Below, in pieces: positions 1 through 8,470 of a stretch of DNA of 64,000 nucleotides (the first letter of the stretch is position 1; every line of letters begins with the position of its first letter). The DNA is from Belnapia sp. F-4-1 (GTDB lineage Bacteria; Pseudomonadota; Alphaproteobacteria; Acetobacterales; Acetobacteraceae). The position numbers and the translations under genes were made by a program. The stretch covers positions 3,637,019 through 3,701,018 of the forward strand of contig NZ_KN676113.1 of the NCBI RefSeq assembly GCF_000802185.1. The letters are read 5' to 3'. Under the pieces are notes generated by a model, which was not told the origin of the DNA, searched no databases, and worked only from the letters and a program-made list of their open reading frames with translations.

Positions 1-103
1 CGTGTGCTTGGCGCTGACCTGCCTCGGATCGTACCCATGGCGGCCGTAGCGTCACTCCGCTTCCGCAGCCGGCCTTGCCGGGGCATGGCCCGCTGGCCAT
101 GGA

Positions 104-988
104 TTACGCCCGCAGGAAGCGGCCGAGCCAGATCAGCACCTCCTCCGGCGCCTCCTCGGCGAGGTAGTGGCCGCTATCGACGCCGCCGCCGGTCACCTCG
201 CCGGCGGCATAGCCGCGCCAGATGGCGAGCGGATCGTACCATTTGGGGATGGATCCCTTGGCGCCCCAGAGCGCCAGCAGCGGGCATTCCAGCTTCCGCC
301 CGGCGGCGCGGCTGGCACGGTCATGCTCGAGGTCGATCGCCGTCGCCGCGCGGTAATCCTCGCAGATCGCGCGTACCGTGCCCTCCTCCCGCAGCGCCGC
401 CAGGTAGTCGGCGCGCGCCTCGGGATGGAAGAAGCCGCGATCCTTTGGCTCGCGCGAGGTGTGCAGGTCGAACCAGTCCTCCACGTCGCGCAGGATCATG
501 CGCTCCGGATTGTCATGCGGCTGCGCGAGGAAGAACCAGTGATAGTAGCCCAGCGCGAAGGCCATGTCGGTGCGCTCGAAATGCGCCAGCGTCGGGATGA
601 TGTCCATGGTGCAGAGGCGCTCGACCCGCTCCGGATGGTCGAGCGTCAGCCGGTGCGCGACGCGGGCGCCGCGGTCATGGCTGACGACGGCGAAGCGCTC
701 ATGGCCCAGATCGGTCATCAGCGCGGCCAGGTCCGCCGCCATGGCGCGCTTCGCCATGCCGCTGCTGTCCGGCAGGGCAGGGGGCTTCTGCGAGAAGCCG
801 TAGCCGCGGATGTCGGGCACGATGACGGTGAAGCGCCGGGCGAGCGTCGGCGCGATCTTGTGCCACATCGCATGGGTCTGTGGGTTGCCGTGCAGCAACA
901 GCAGAGGCGGCCCGCTGCCGCCGCGGCGGAGGCGGATGCGCTGGCCGTTGGCCTCGCGGAATTCCAGCGTGAACCCTTCGAAGAACAT
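104..988 (-). CDS. Haloacetate (fluoroacetate) dehalogenase-type alpha/beta hydrolase
   Basis: 294-residue alpha/beta hydrolase, probably cytoplasmic, likely to hydrolyse a haloacetate or related small ester. The nucleophile elbow reads SHDRGARV, with Asp105 as nucleophile followed by Arg106 and Arg109, the carboxylate-binding arginines of the fluoroacetate dehalogenase family. The family's halide pocket is also visible (YHW with His150 and Trp151; CEDYRA with Tyr212). The general-base His274 lies in DSGHYLAEEAP. An in-frame upstream extension exists, but it is low-complexity Arg/Pro-rich and overlaps the metallophosphoesterase gene, so the ATG at 988 is preferred. It is probably the last gene of a run with the phosphoesterase and lipid kinase. 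The family match is strong; true defluorinase activity is inferred, since epoxide hydrolases share the fold. Confidence 0.85.
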   Translation of the reverse strand: MFFEGFTLEFREANGQRIRLRRGGSGPPLLLLHGNPQTHAMWHKIAPTLARRFTVIVPDIRGYGFSQKPPALPDSSGMAKRAMAADLAALMTDLGHERFAVVSHDRGARVAHRLTLDHPERVERLCTMDIIPTLAHFERTDMAFALGYYHWFFLAQPHDNPERMILRDVEDWFDLHTSREPKDRGFFHPEARADYLAALREEGTVRAICEDYRAATAIDLEHDRASRAAGRKLECPLLALWGAKGSIPKWYDPLAIWRGYAAGEVTGGGVDSGHYLAEEAPEEVLIWLGRFLRA

Positions 989-1061
989 GGGCGACCTCCC
1001 AGCCTGCGATCGCCCTGGACGGAAGCACCCAGGGCCTGGAACCGCCGCCAGTCTGCGGCCA

Positions 1062-1892
1062 TCAGCCGCCGGGCGCCAGGATCTGCGCGGGCGAGGCCTC
1101 GGTCGACCGCGGCGCGACCTGGCGCCAACCCTGTCCGGTCCAGATACGAGCCACGACATCCACCCTGCCGTTGGCGTCGATGCGGATGTCGTTGAAGGCA
1201 TTCGGTTCGCCGCGGAGGCGATGCGAGGTGCTGGTGGCCGACAGCACCACGGTCAGGCGCTCCTTGGCGGCATCGTCCGGAACCACCGCCGCCGGCTCCG
1301 CCACGTCGCCGACATGGAGATGGCCGGAAAGGACCAGCCGAACCCCCTGCCGGGCGAAGGATTCCAGCGCCATCGCCGCCCCGCCCACCAGCCGCGCCTC
1401 CGGCGCTGCTCGCGGCGGCAGGAAGGGGTGATGCGCGACGACGATGCGGGTGAGGCCCGGCGGCAGGGCCGCCAGCCGTGCCTCGCAGCGCGCCAGCCGC
1501 CCGCTGCCGACCCGCCCGCGCGACCAGTCGAGGTAGAAGCCCGCCCGGCGCGCGGTGTTCAGCCCGACCACCCCGATCCGCCCGTCCTGAAAGACCGGTT
1601 CCGTCTCCGGCGCGATGAAGCGGCGCCAGCGCGCATAGGGGTCGAGGAAGCGCTCCACCAACTTGAACGGCGTAATGTCATGGTTGCCCGGCACCACCAG
1701 CACGGGCGCCTGCAGCCCGTCGATGAAGGCCCGCGCGGCGCGGAATTCGCTCCGCCGGGCCCGCATGGTGAGGTCGCCGCTGATGGCGATGAGGTGGGGC
1801 GGGTCGCGGTTCAGCTCTTCCGCCAACGCGGCGACGACATCGGGCAGCTCGGCGCCGAAATGCAGGTCGGAGATATGGGCGATGCGATGCAT
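1062..1892 (-). CDS. Metallophosphoesterase
   Basis: 276-residue calcineurin-like phosphoesterase with the dinuclear metal motifs in order: DLH (Asp9, His11), GDL (Asp40), GNHD, a central HH pair and GHLH. It has no signal peptide or membrane segment, so it is probably cytoplasmic. It starts 5 bp after the stop of the upstream lipid-kinase gene, so the two are almost certainly co-transcribed. That pairing suggests a phospholipid or cyclic-nucleotide substrate, but the sequence does not settle it. The last ~30 residues (rich in Thr, Ser and Pro) fall outside the domain. Confidence 0.88.
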   Translation of the reverse strand: MHRIAHISDLHFGAELPDVVAALAEELNRDPPHLIAISGDLTMRARRSEFRAARAFIDGLQAPVLVVPGNHDITPFKLVERFLDPYARWRRFIAPETEPVFQDGRIGVVGLNTARRAGFYLDWSRGRVGSGRLARCEARLAALPPGLTRIVVAHHPFLPPRAAPEARLVGGAAMALESFARQGVRLVLSGHLHVGDVAEPAAVVPDDAAKERLTVVLSATSTSHRLRGEPNAFNDIRIDANGRVDVVARIWTGQGWRQVAPRSTEASPAQILAPGG

Positions 1893-1897
1893 GGGGT

Positions 1898-2827
1898 TCA
1901 GGCCTCCGCCGTGGCAGCGCGGTGCGGCGCCGCGGCCACCGCGGCCGGGACGACGACGCGGAGCGCCCCGGGCTGGATTGCGTAGCGCAGCGGCGGGGCG
2001 AGCAGCAGCGCCTCGCCGTCGTTCATCACGCGGAGGCTCCGCCGCCGGCTGTGGATGATGATCTCCTGCGCCGGCCGCTCATCGAGCTCCGGCCGCCGTC
2101 GCCAGCGGCCGAGCGCCATTGCCGCCAGCATCCGGGCGATCCACCAGGGACCGAATTCCCGCGCCTGGTAGAGAAAGAGCTCGCCCCGGTCGAGCCGCGT
2201 CCTGCTGAAGAAGGCGCCGAAGCCCTCCGCGTAGGCGTTGTTGGCGACGGCGAGCGCGCGGAGGAAGACCGGCTGCTCCACCGTGCCGTCGAGCGCGAGG
2301 CGGAGCCGCATCGGCCGGTAGCGCAGCATGGTCCGCAGCGCGGCGAGCATGAGCCGCACCTGCCCGCCGGTGCCGCGATGCCGCTCCCGGTGCCGCCCGA
2401 TCGCGGTCGGCAGGCCGAGGACGGAAAGGCAGAGGAAGACATGGCCGTTCACCGCGGCCACGTCGATCGCCCGGACCTCGCCATGCGCCAGCGCCTCCGC
2501 CGCCGCCTCGAGCCCGAGCGGGATGCCGAGATCCTTTGCCAGCATGTTCATGGTGCCGAGCGGCAGGATGCCGAGGGCGATGCCCGTCCCGACCAGGCGC
2601 TGCGCCGCAGCGGCGATGGTGCCGTCCCCGCCGCCGACCACCACGGCGTCCATGCCGAGCGCCACCGCCTGGTCCAGCCGGCGGCCGAGATCGGGTTCCT
2701 CCGCCTCGTGCAGGATGCTGGGCGCGAGGCCGGCGGCAGCGAGTCGCTCCGCCACCTCCTCGGCCGCGCGTTCCCGGCCCAGCAGCCCGCCCGAGCGGGC
2801 ATTGATGACGACGGCGACTTTTCGCAT
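1898..2827 (-). CDS. Diacylglycerol/sphingosine kinase-family lipid kinase
   Basis: 309-residue protein of the DAGK catalytic-domain (YegS/DgkB) family, expected to phosphorylate a lipid alcohol with ATP. The N-terminus VVINARSGG is the typical first strand. The nucleotide-binding GGGDGT motif is at residues 65-70 and PLGTMN follows at about 89-94. The C-terminal half matches the family's beta-sandwich, including the MNDGE segment near residue 270. It is the first gene of the minus-strand run and is divergent from the PcaC-like gene across ~128 bp. The lipid substrate cannot be told from sequence. Confidence 0.85.
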   Translation of the reverse strand: MRKVAVVINARSGGLLGRERAAEEVAERLAAAGLAPSILHEAEEPDLGRRLDQAVALGMDAVVVGGGDGTIAAAAQRLVGTGIALGILPLGTMNMLAKDLGIPLGLEAAAEALAHGEVRAIDVAAVNGHVFLCLSVLGLPTAIGRHRERHRGTGGQVRLMLAALRTMLRYRPMRLRLALDGTVEQPVFLRALAVANNAYAEGFGAFFSRTRLDRGELFLYQAREFGPWWIARMLAAMALGRWRRRPELDERPAQEIIIHSRRRSLRVMNDGEALLLAPPLRYAIQPGALRVVVPAAVAAAPHRAATAEA

Positions 2828-2955
2828 CGCCGCAGAACGGCGGCGGCAGCGCCGGGTTCACGCCCGCACCGGATCATTTTCGAAACGTCATGCCGGCCGG
2901 TTGACCGCTGCGTCGCGCCGGGCGAGCCTCACCGCTGAAAAGGATGGAGGAAGCC

Positions 2956-3345
2956 ATGTCCGAGGATAGCGCCCTGTTCGACAAGGGCCTGCCGATCCGC
3001 CGCGAGGTACTCGGTGCCGAGTATGTCGATGCCTCCATGGCCAAGGCCGATGACTTCATGATGTCCTTCCAGCGCGCCACCACCGCGATTGCGTGGGGCT
3101 GGGCCTGGGGCGACCCGACGCTGGACCGCAAGACGCGCAGCCTCATCAACCTCGCCATGCTAACGGCATTGAACCGCGCGCCGGAGATCAAGCTGCATGT
3201 GAAGGGCGCGCTGAACAACGGCGTCACCGTCGAGGAGATCAAGGCGACGCTGCTGCACGCGACGGCCTATTGCGGCATCCCGGCCGGGCTCGACGCCTTC
3301 AAGGCGGCGCATGAGGTGCTGGTGAAGGAAGGCGCACTCAAGTGA
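2956..3345 (+). CDS. Carboxymuconolactone decarboxylase family protein (PcaC-like)
   Basis: 129-residue all-helical protein aligning over its full length with 4-carboxymuconolactone decarboxylases (about 130 residues): an RREVLG start, a WGDP segment, TRSLINLAML, NNGV and the closing CGIPAG segment. The ATG at 2956 is chosen because GGAGG lies ~5 bases upstream; the in-frame ATG at 2944 would put that site inside the gene. It overlaps the next gene by 4 bp (GTGA). No other protocatechuate-pathway genes are nearby, so it may act on a different gamma-carboxylactone or be a general family member. Confidence 0.85.
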   Translation: MSEDSALFDKGLPIRREVLGAEYVDASMAKADDFMMSFQRATTAIAWGWAWGDPTLDRKTRSLINLAMLTALNRAPEIKLHVKGALNNGVTVEEIKATLLHATAYCGIPAGLDAFKAAHEVLVKEGALK

Positions 3346-4244
3346 GCGGGCCGATCCGTCGCCTCGGCTTCGTTGGCATCGGCAACATGGGCTGGCCGAT
3401 GGCGGCCAATCTGGTGAAGGCCGGCTTCGAGGTCACGGTCAGCGACGCCGTGCCGGGGCGCGCCGCGCAGTTCGCCGGCGAGGTCGGCGGAAGGGCAGCC
3501 GGCGGCGCGGCGGAGGCGGCGCAGGACGCCGAGGCCGTGGTCACGATCCTTCCGACCAGCGCCCAGGTGGCCGAGGTCGCAGCCGCGATCGGCCCCGCCC
3601 TCGCCCCCGGCAGCCTCGTCATCGACATGACTAGCGGCCAGCCCGGCAAGACCCGGGAGGTCGCCGCCGAGCTTGCCGGGCGCGGCATCGGCATGATCGA
3701 CGCGCCCGTCTCCGGCGGCGTGCCGCGGGCGAAGAACGGCAGCCTCGCCATCATGCTGGGCGGGGAGGAAGCGCTGCTCGACCGCGCCGAGCCGGTGCTG
3801 AAGGCCATGGGCACGAGCCTCCACCGCTGCGGCGGCATCGGCGCCGGGCAGGCGATGAAGGCGCTGAACAACCTCGCCTCCGCCGGCAATTTCATGCTCG
3901 GCGTCGAGGTCATGCTGATCGGCCAGCGCTTCGGCCTCGATCCCGCGAAGATGGTGGACGTGCTGAACGCCTCGTCCGGCATGTCGGACAGCAGCCAGCG
4001 GAAGTTCAGGCAGTTCGTCCTCAGCCGCCGGTTCGACGATGGCTTCGCGCTGGAGTTGATGGTGAAGGATCTTGGCATCGCGCTTGAGGTCGGGCGGCAG
4101 ACGGAGACGCCGACGCCGCTCGCCGCCCTGGCCAGGGAACTGTGGGCAGCGGCGCTCGCCTCGGTCGGTCCGGGCAACAACCATACCGCCGCTGCGCAGC
4201 TTCCCGAGAAGCTGGCGGGCGAGGTCCTGGGGGGGAACAAGTAG
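3342..4244 (+). CDS. NAD(P)-dependent 3-hydroxyisobutyrate dehydrogenase-family oxidoreductase
   Basis: 300-residue beta-hydroxyacid dehydrogenase. The Rossmann motif GFVGIGNMG is at residues 9-17, the substrate-binding APVSGG motif at 121-126, and the catalytic lysine in the GxGxxxKxxxN segment at Lys173. The GTG start overlaps the preceding stop by 4 bp, so translation is probably coupled to the PcaC-like gene. Candidate substrates are 3-hydroxyisobutyrate, tartronate semialdehyde or other 3-hydroxyacids; sequence alone does not decide. The lactonase gene begins 1 bp after its stop. Confidence 0.88.
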   Translation: MSGPIRRLGFVGIGNMGWPMAANLVKAGFEVTVSDAVPGRAAQFAGEVGGRAAGGAAEAAQDAEAVVTILPTSAQVAEVAAAIGPALAPGSLVIDMTSGQPGKTREVAAELAGRGIGMIDAPVSGGVPRAKNGSLAIMLGGEEALLDRAEPVLKAMGTSLHRCGGIGAGQAMKALNNLASAGNFMLGVEVMLIGQRFGLDPAKMVDVLNASSGMSDSSQRKFRQFVLSRRFDDGFALELMVKDLGIALEVGRQTETPTPLAALARELWAAALASVGPGNNHTAAAQLPEKLAGEVLGGNK

Positions 4245-4245
4245 G

Positions 4246-5040
4246 ATGCATTGGGAGGCCTATGCGATCCGCTACGGTCGGCACGATCGGCCGGCCCAGT
4301 CCAACTTCCTGCTGCCGGTGCAGGACCCCCATGAGGCGATGCCGCTCGACTACTATGTCTGGCTGCTGCGCAACGCCGAGGGCCATGAGATCGTCGTTGA
4401 TACCGGCTTCGACGCCGCCTGCGCCGAACGCCGCGGCCGCACGCTGAGCCGTTCCGTCGCCGACAGCCTCAAGGCGATGGGCAGCGACCCGGCGCGGGTT
4501 CAGGACGTGGTCGTCACCCACCTCCATTACGACCATGCCGGCAGCGTGGAGCTGTTCGCCGGGGCCAGGATCCATATCCAGGAGCGGGAGATGGCCTTCG
4601 CCACGGGCAAGCATATGTGCACCGCCTGCATCCGCCTGCCTTTCGAGGCGGATCACGTGGTGTCGATGGTCCGCGCTCTCTTCGCCGACAAGGTCGTCTT
4701 CCATGACGGGGAAGGGGAGGTGGCGCCGGGCGTCACGGTCCACCGCGTGGGCGGCCATTCGGACGGGCTGCAGGTGGTGCGGGTGCAGACCGCGCGCGGC
4801 CCGGTCGTCATCGCCTCCGATGCGATGCATTTCTATGCCAATGACCGGCAGGGCAATCCCTTCCCCATCATCTTCGACCTCGGTGCCATGACCCAGGGCT
4901 GGCGCATCGCCCGGCGGCTCGCCGGCGGGGACGAGAGCCGGGTGATCCCGGGCCATGATCCGGAGGTCCGCACCCGCTTCCCGGCAGTCGAGGGGCAGGG
5001 GGGCGATGTGGTGGCGCTCCATCTGCCGCCGATCGGCTGA
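4246..5040 (+). CDS. MBL-fold hydrolase of the N-acyl homoserine lactonase type
   Basis: 264-residue metallo-beta-lactamase-fold enzyme. Metal ligands are visible as HLHYDH (residues 92-97), His171 in GGHSDG, Asp192 in ASDAMHFY and His237 in PGHDP, the arrangement of AHL lactonases and related lactone hydrolases. The ATG at 4246 follows the previous TAG by one base and discards an upstream Arg-rich in-frame extension that overlaps the previous gene. In a run with a carboxylactone-type protein and a hydroxyacid dehydrogenase, it may open a catabolic lactone rather than quench quorum signals; that role is inferred. Confidence 0.82.
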   Translation: MHWEAYAIRYGRHDRPAQSNFLLPVQDPHEAMPLDYYVWLLRNAEGHEIVVDTGFDAACAERRGRTLSRSVADSLKAMGSDPARVQDVVVTHLHYDHAGSVELFAGARIHIQEREMAFATGKHMCTACIRLPFEADHVVSMVRALFADKVVFHDGEGEVAPGVTVHRVGGHSDGLQVVRVQTARGPVVIASDAMHFYANDRQGNPFPIIFDLGAMTQGWRIARRLAGGDESRVIPGHDPEVRTRFPAVEGQGGDVVALHLPPIG

Positions 5041-5110
5041 GGGGTCGCGCCCTTGGCAAAGCTGGCCTAGGCTCGATCTCAAAGACGACAACCGCCGAGA
5101 GCGAGACCCC

Positions 5111-7477
5111 ATGCCCGATACCGCCATGCCCGATCCCACCAGGCTGAAATTCGGCGTGGGCCAGCCCGTGCCGCGCAACGAGGACCCGATCCTGCTGCAA
5201 GGGCGCGGCCGCTACACGGACGACATCGACCTGCCCGGCCAGCTTTATGCGGTGATGGTGCGCAGCCCCTACGCGCACGGCATCATCCGCGGCATCGACA
5301 CAGGGGCGGCGAAGGAGGTGCCAGGCGTGCTCGGCGTCTATACCGGCGCTGACCTCGCCGAAGCCGGCTACGGCGCCATGCGCTGCGCCCTGCCGCTGAA
5401 GAATCGCGACGGCAGCCCGCTCACCAATATCGACCGGCCGCCGCTGGCCCTGGACAAGGTCCGCTTCGTCGGCGACCCGGTTGCCTTTGTCGTCGCCGAG
5501 AGCCGGATGGCGGCGCGGGACGGGGCCGAGGCGGTATTCCTCGACATCGATATCCTCCCCGCCGTCACCGAGGCCTCGGCCGCCGCGGCAGCGGACGCGC
5601 CGCAGCTCTATGATCACATCGCCGGCAACCAGATCCTCGACTTCCATCATGGCGACAGCGCAAAGGTCGCCGAGGCCTTCGCCGCCGCCGCCCATGTGAC
5701 GAAGCTTTCCATCCGCAACAACCGCGTCGTCGTCTGCGCCATGGAGCCGCGCAGCGCCATCGGCGAGTACGATGCGGAGGCGGGACGCTACACGTTGCAT
5801 GTCGGCAGCCAGGGCGTCTTCGGCCTGCGCGCGCAGATGGCGGATATCCTGAAGGCGCCGACCGACAAGGTCCGCATCCTCACCGGCAATGTCGGCGGCA
5901 GCTTCGGCATGAAGGCGAGCTGCTATCCCGAGTACCCCTGCCTGCTCCACGCTGCGAAGCTGCTCGGTCGGCCGGTGAAATGGACCGATGACCGCACCGG
6001 CTCCTTCCTTTCCGACCAGCATGGCCGCGACCATGAGGTGGAGGCGGAGCTTGCCCTCGATTCGGAGGGCCGGGCCCTTGCCGTGCGGCTCACCGCCTTC
6101 GCTAATATGGGCGGCTACCTGGCGACGGTTGCGCCGCTGATGGGCACGGGTAACTTCGTCAAGAACATCCAGTCCAACTACGCGACCCCGCTGATCGAGG
6201 TGAACACCCGCTGCCTCGTCACCAACACCACGCCGGTCTCCGCCTATCGCGGCGCCGGGCGGCCGGAAGGCAACTACTTCTTCGAGCGGCTGCTGGAGCA
6301 GGCGGCGAAGGAGACAGGGCGCAGCGCCATCGAGCTGCGCCGCATCAACCACATCAAGCCGGACGCCTTTCCCTTCCAGGCCTCGACGGGCTCCGTCTAT
6401 GACAGCGGCGACTTCACCGCCGTCCTGGAGCGGGCGCTCGAGGCCGCGGACTGGGAGGGCTTCGCGGCCCGCAAGGCCGAGAGCAAGGCGCGCGGAAAGC
6501 TGCGCGGCCGGGGCATCGGGAATTTCCTCGAATGCACCGCGCCGCCGATGAAGGAGCAGGGAGAGATCCGCTTCAACGAGGATGGCACGGTGACGATCAT
6601 CACCGGCACCCTCGATTACGGCCAGGGTCATTGGACGCCCTTCGCCCAGGTGCTGCACCAGTCGCTCGGCGTACCCTTCGAGAGCATCCGCCTCGTGCAG
6701 GGCGATTCCGACCTGCTGATCGTCGGCGGCGGCACGGGCGGCTCGAAGTCGCTGATGGCCTCCGGCGCCGCGATCATGGAGGCGGCGCAGCTCGTGATCG
6801 AGAAGGGTCGTACCGCCGCCGCGCATATGCTGGAAGCCGCTGTGGGCGACATCGAATTCGACCGCGATGCGGAGGGCCTCGGTCGCTTCGCCATCGCCGG
6901 CACGGATCGTTCGATCGACATCATGGAGCTGGCCCAGCGCATCCGCACCGCCAACAACCCGCCGCCCGACCTGCCGGAGAGCCTCGATGTCCGCCATGTC
7001 TTCGGCGAGGCGCCGCAGGCCTACCCCAATGGCTGCCATGTCTGCGAGGTGGAGATCGAGCCGGAAACCGGCATCGTCGAGGTGGTGCGCTACCTGTCGG
7101 TGAACGACTTCGGGGTCATCGTGAATCCGCTGATGGTCGAAGGCCAGGCGCATGGCGGCATCGTCCAGGGCATCGGCCAGGCGCTCTACGAGCATGTTGC
7201 CTATTCCGAGGAAGGTCAGCTTCTCTCCGGGAGCTACCAGGACTACTGCCTGCCGCGCGCCGGGGACCTGCCGAGCTTCGGCTTCGAGAGCCATCCCAGC
7301 CCCTGCAAGACCAACCCGGTCGGCGCCAAGGGCTGCGGCGAGGCGGGCTGCGCCGGCTCGCTGCCTGCGGTGATGAATGCCCTGGTGGATGCCCTTTCGG
7401 ACTACGGCATCACCCATATGGACATGCCGGCGACGCCGGAGCGGGTCTGGCGTGCCATCCACGGCATGGCCACCTGA
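5111..7477 (+). CDS. Molybdopterin-binding xanthine/aldehyde oxidase-family large subunit (form II CoxL-like)
   Basis: 788-residue molybdenum hydroxylase large subunit. The form II active-site loop AYRGAGR is at residues 378-384, not the AYRCSFR of true form I CO dehydrogenases. GGSFGMK and GGGTGGSKS cofactor loops are present, and the catalytic Glu744 lies in GAKGCGEAG. It should hydroxylate an aldehyde or N-heterocycle in the cytoplasm. The usual FAD (medium) and 2Fe-2S (small) subunit genes are not adjacent or elsewhere in the window, so its electron-transfer partners must be encoded elsewhere. The ATG at 5111 precedes the conserved PRNEDP-LLQGRGRYTDDI start; upstream codons are non-conserved. 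A strong intrinsic terminator follows. Confidence 0.9.
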   Translation: MPDTAMPDPTRLKFGVGQPVPRNEDPILLQGRGRYTDDIDLPGQLYAVMVRSPYAHGIIRGIDTGAAKEVPGVLGVYTGADLAEAGYGAMRCALPLKNRDGSPLTNIDRPPLALDKVRFVGDPVAFVVAESRMAARDGAEAVFLDIDILPAVTEASAAAAADAPQLYDHIAGNQILDFHHGDSAKVAEAFAAAAHVTKLSIRNNRVVVCAMEPRSAIGEYDAEAGRYTLHVGSQGVFGLRAQMADILKAPTDKVRILTGNVGGSFGMKASCYPEYPCLLHAAKLLGRPVKWTDDRTGSFLSDQHGRDHEVEAELALDSEGRALAVRLTAFANMGGYLATVAPLMGTGNFVKNIQSNYATPLIEVNTRCLVTNTTPVSAYRGAGRPEGNYFFERLLEQAAKETGRSAIELRRINHIKPDAFPFQASTGSVYDSGDFTAVLERALEAADWEGFAARKAESKARGKLRGRGIGNFLECTAPPMKEQGEIRFNEDGTVTIITGTLDYGQGHWTPFAQVLHQSLGVPFESIRLVQGDSDLLIVGGGTGGSKSLMASGAAIMEAAQLVIEKGRTAAAHMLEAAVGDIEFDRDAEGLGRFAIAGTDRSIDIMELAQRIRTANNPPPDLPESLDVRHVFGEAPQAYPNGCHVCEVEIEPETGIVEVVRYLSVNDFGVIVNPLMVEGQAHGGIVQGIGQALYEHVAYSEEGQLLSGSYQDYCLPRAGDLPSFGFESHPSPCKTNPVGAKGCGEAGCAGSLPAVMNALVDALSDYGITHMDMPATPERVWRAIHGMAT

Positions 7478-7524
7478 CGGCAGACACGGGAATGTGAGGC
7501 AGCACTGGTCGCTTCGGCTGGCAG

Positions 7525-7554
7525 AAGGTCCGGTATCGACATGCCGGACCTTTT
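7525..7554 (+). terminator. Intrinsic terminator after the molybdenum hydroxylase gene
   Basis: A perfect 9-bp stem (AAGGTCCGG with its complement CCGGACCTT) closes a 10-base loop and runs into four T residues. It sits 48 bases after the stop at 7477 and before the receiver gene. It is the clearest Rho-independent terminator in the window and ends the catabolic run that begins at 2956. Confidence 0.85.
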
Positions 7555-7677
7555 GCGGCCCCTATCCCGCCGCTCATGGGTTTGCACTATGCTGTGTTAC
7601 GGACAAGGCAGGAGCCTGGCCGCCGAACTGGTTGTGCTTGGGTCGGCTACATCGCTTCTTGCGAAGGGACTGAAGGA

Positions 7678-8037
7678 ATGACCAGGCTCAACGGGCGGCG
7701 CGTTCTGGTTGTCGAGGACGAGGCTCTGGTCGCGATGCTGGTGGAGGATGCGCTGCTCGATGCCGGCGCATCGGTCATCGGCCCGGTGGCGACCGTGGCG
7801 GAGGCGCTTGCGTTGCTGCAGCGGGAGCTACCGGATGTCGCCGTGCTGGACCTCAACCTGGCCGGCGAAACCTCCACCCCGGTCGCCGATGCCCTGGCGG
7901 CGCGAGGCGTGCCCTTCGTCGTCGCCACCGGCTATGGCGCGGATGGCCTGCCCCCTGGCCATGCCGAGGTGCCCGTCCTGGCGAAACCCTACGATCCGGA
8001 CGACCTGACGAGCGCCCTCGGCCGCCTCTGCAAGTAA
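7678..8037 (+). CDS. Single-domain response regulator (CheY-like receiver)
   Basis: 119-residue receiver with no output domain. The acidic pocket VVEDE is at residues 11-15, the phospho-acceptor is Asp58 (VLDLN), the switch Thr84 is in VATGYG and the conserved Lys103 is in AKPY; all canonical residues are present. The ATG at 7678 has GAAGG upstream; earlier in-frame codons are not receiver-like. No kinase is adjacent, so it is an orphan that probably takes phosphate from, or relays to, a distant kinase. It is flanked by a terminator upstream and a hairpin downstream, so it is probably monocistronic. Confidence 0.88.
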   Translation: MTRLNGRRVLVVEDEALVAMLVEDALLDAGASVIGPVATVAEALALLQRELPDVAVLDLNLAGETSTPVADALAARGVPFVVATGYGADGLPPGHAEVPVLAKPYDPDDLTSALGRLCK

Positions 8038-8053
8038 TCAGGTGGTGGCCGGC

Positions 8054-8074
8054 GCTGCGGTGGAATGCCGCAGC
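8054..8074. terminator. Hairpin between convergent genes
   Basis: A perfect 7-bp stem (GCTGCGG / CCGCAGC) with a 7-base loop sits between the end of the receiver gene and the convergent cupin gene. It could terminate from either side. There is no T tract, so the assignment is tentative. Confidence 0.4.
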
Positions 8075-8128
8075 CGCGCGGCCAGCTGTGCCAGGCCGAG
8101 CGGCTTGCCGACGTGGCCCGAAGGCAGG

Positions 8129-8470
8129 TCAGTCCGGCGGCAGGTGCAGGGCGAGCCACAGCGTCTCCCGCTCAGGGTCGGTCCAGGCGACGCGGTGGCG
8201 GCAGCCAGCGGGCAGCACCGCCCATTCACCCGGCGCCAATGCCTGCTCGGTGCCATCGGCAAAGCCGAGCCGTGCGGCCCCCGCCAGCAGCAGCACGAAT
8301 TCCTCGCCCTCCTGTTCATACCAGAAGCCCGGTGGGTCGCTCTGGCCGAGCGAGACGATGCGTTCGACGCGCCCGCCGCCCGCGGCGAGCAGCGTCTCGA
8401 AGCGCTCGCCTCCCTCGGCTGGGGCCACCAGCCCCTCGCCGATGCGGCCGAAGCGCGGGGCAGCGCTCAA
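8129..8470 (-). CDS. Small cupin-domain protein
   Basis: 113-residue single cupin barrel. It contains the segments EGEEFVLLLAGAARLGF and LAPGEWAVLPAGCRHRV, matching cupin motifs 1 and 2 (the second with PAGCRH). The start is taken as TTG at 8470, because its TTGA overlaps the amidase stop by 4 bp and the preceding in-frame region is an off-frame shadow of the amidase gene. Third gene of the atzG-atzE-cupin unit. Function is unknown; it could be a small regulatory or ureide-related cupin. The non-ATG start is inferred from the overlap. Confidence 0.75.
   Translation of the reverse strand: MSAAPRFGRIGEGLVAPAEGGERFETLLAAGGGRVERIVSLGQSDPPGFWYEQEGEEFVLLLAGAARLGFADGTEQALAPGEWAVLPAGCRHRVAWTDPERETLWLALHLPPD

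Noticed and set aside
4-600. Arg/Pro-rich plus-strand frame at the window start
   Set aside because: Antisense to the dehalogenase gene; composition typical of off-frame GC-rich DNA.
8038-8319. Minus-strand frame of 93 residues in front of the cupin
   Set aside because: Off-frame Arg/Cys-rich shadow of the cupin gene.
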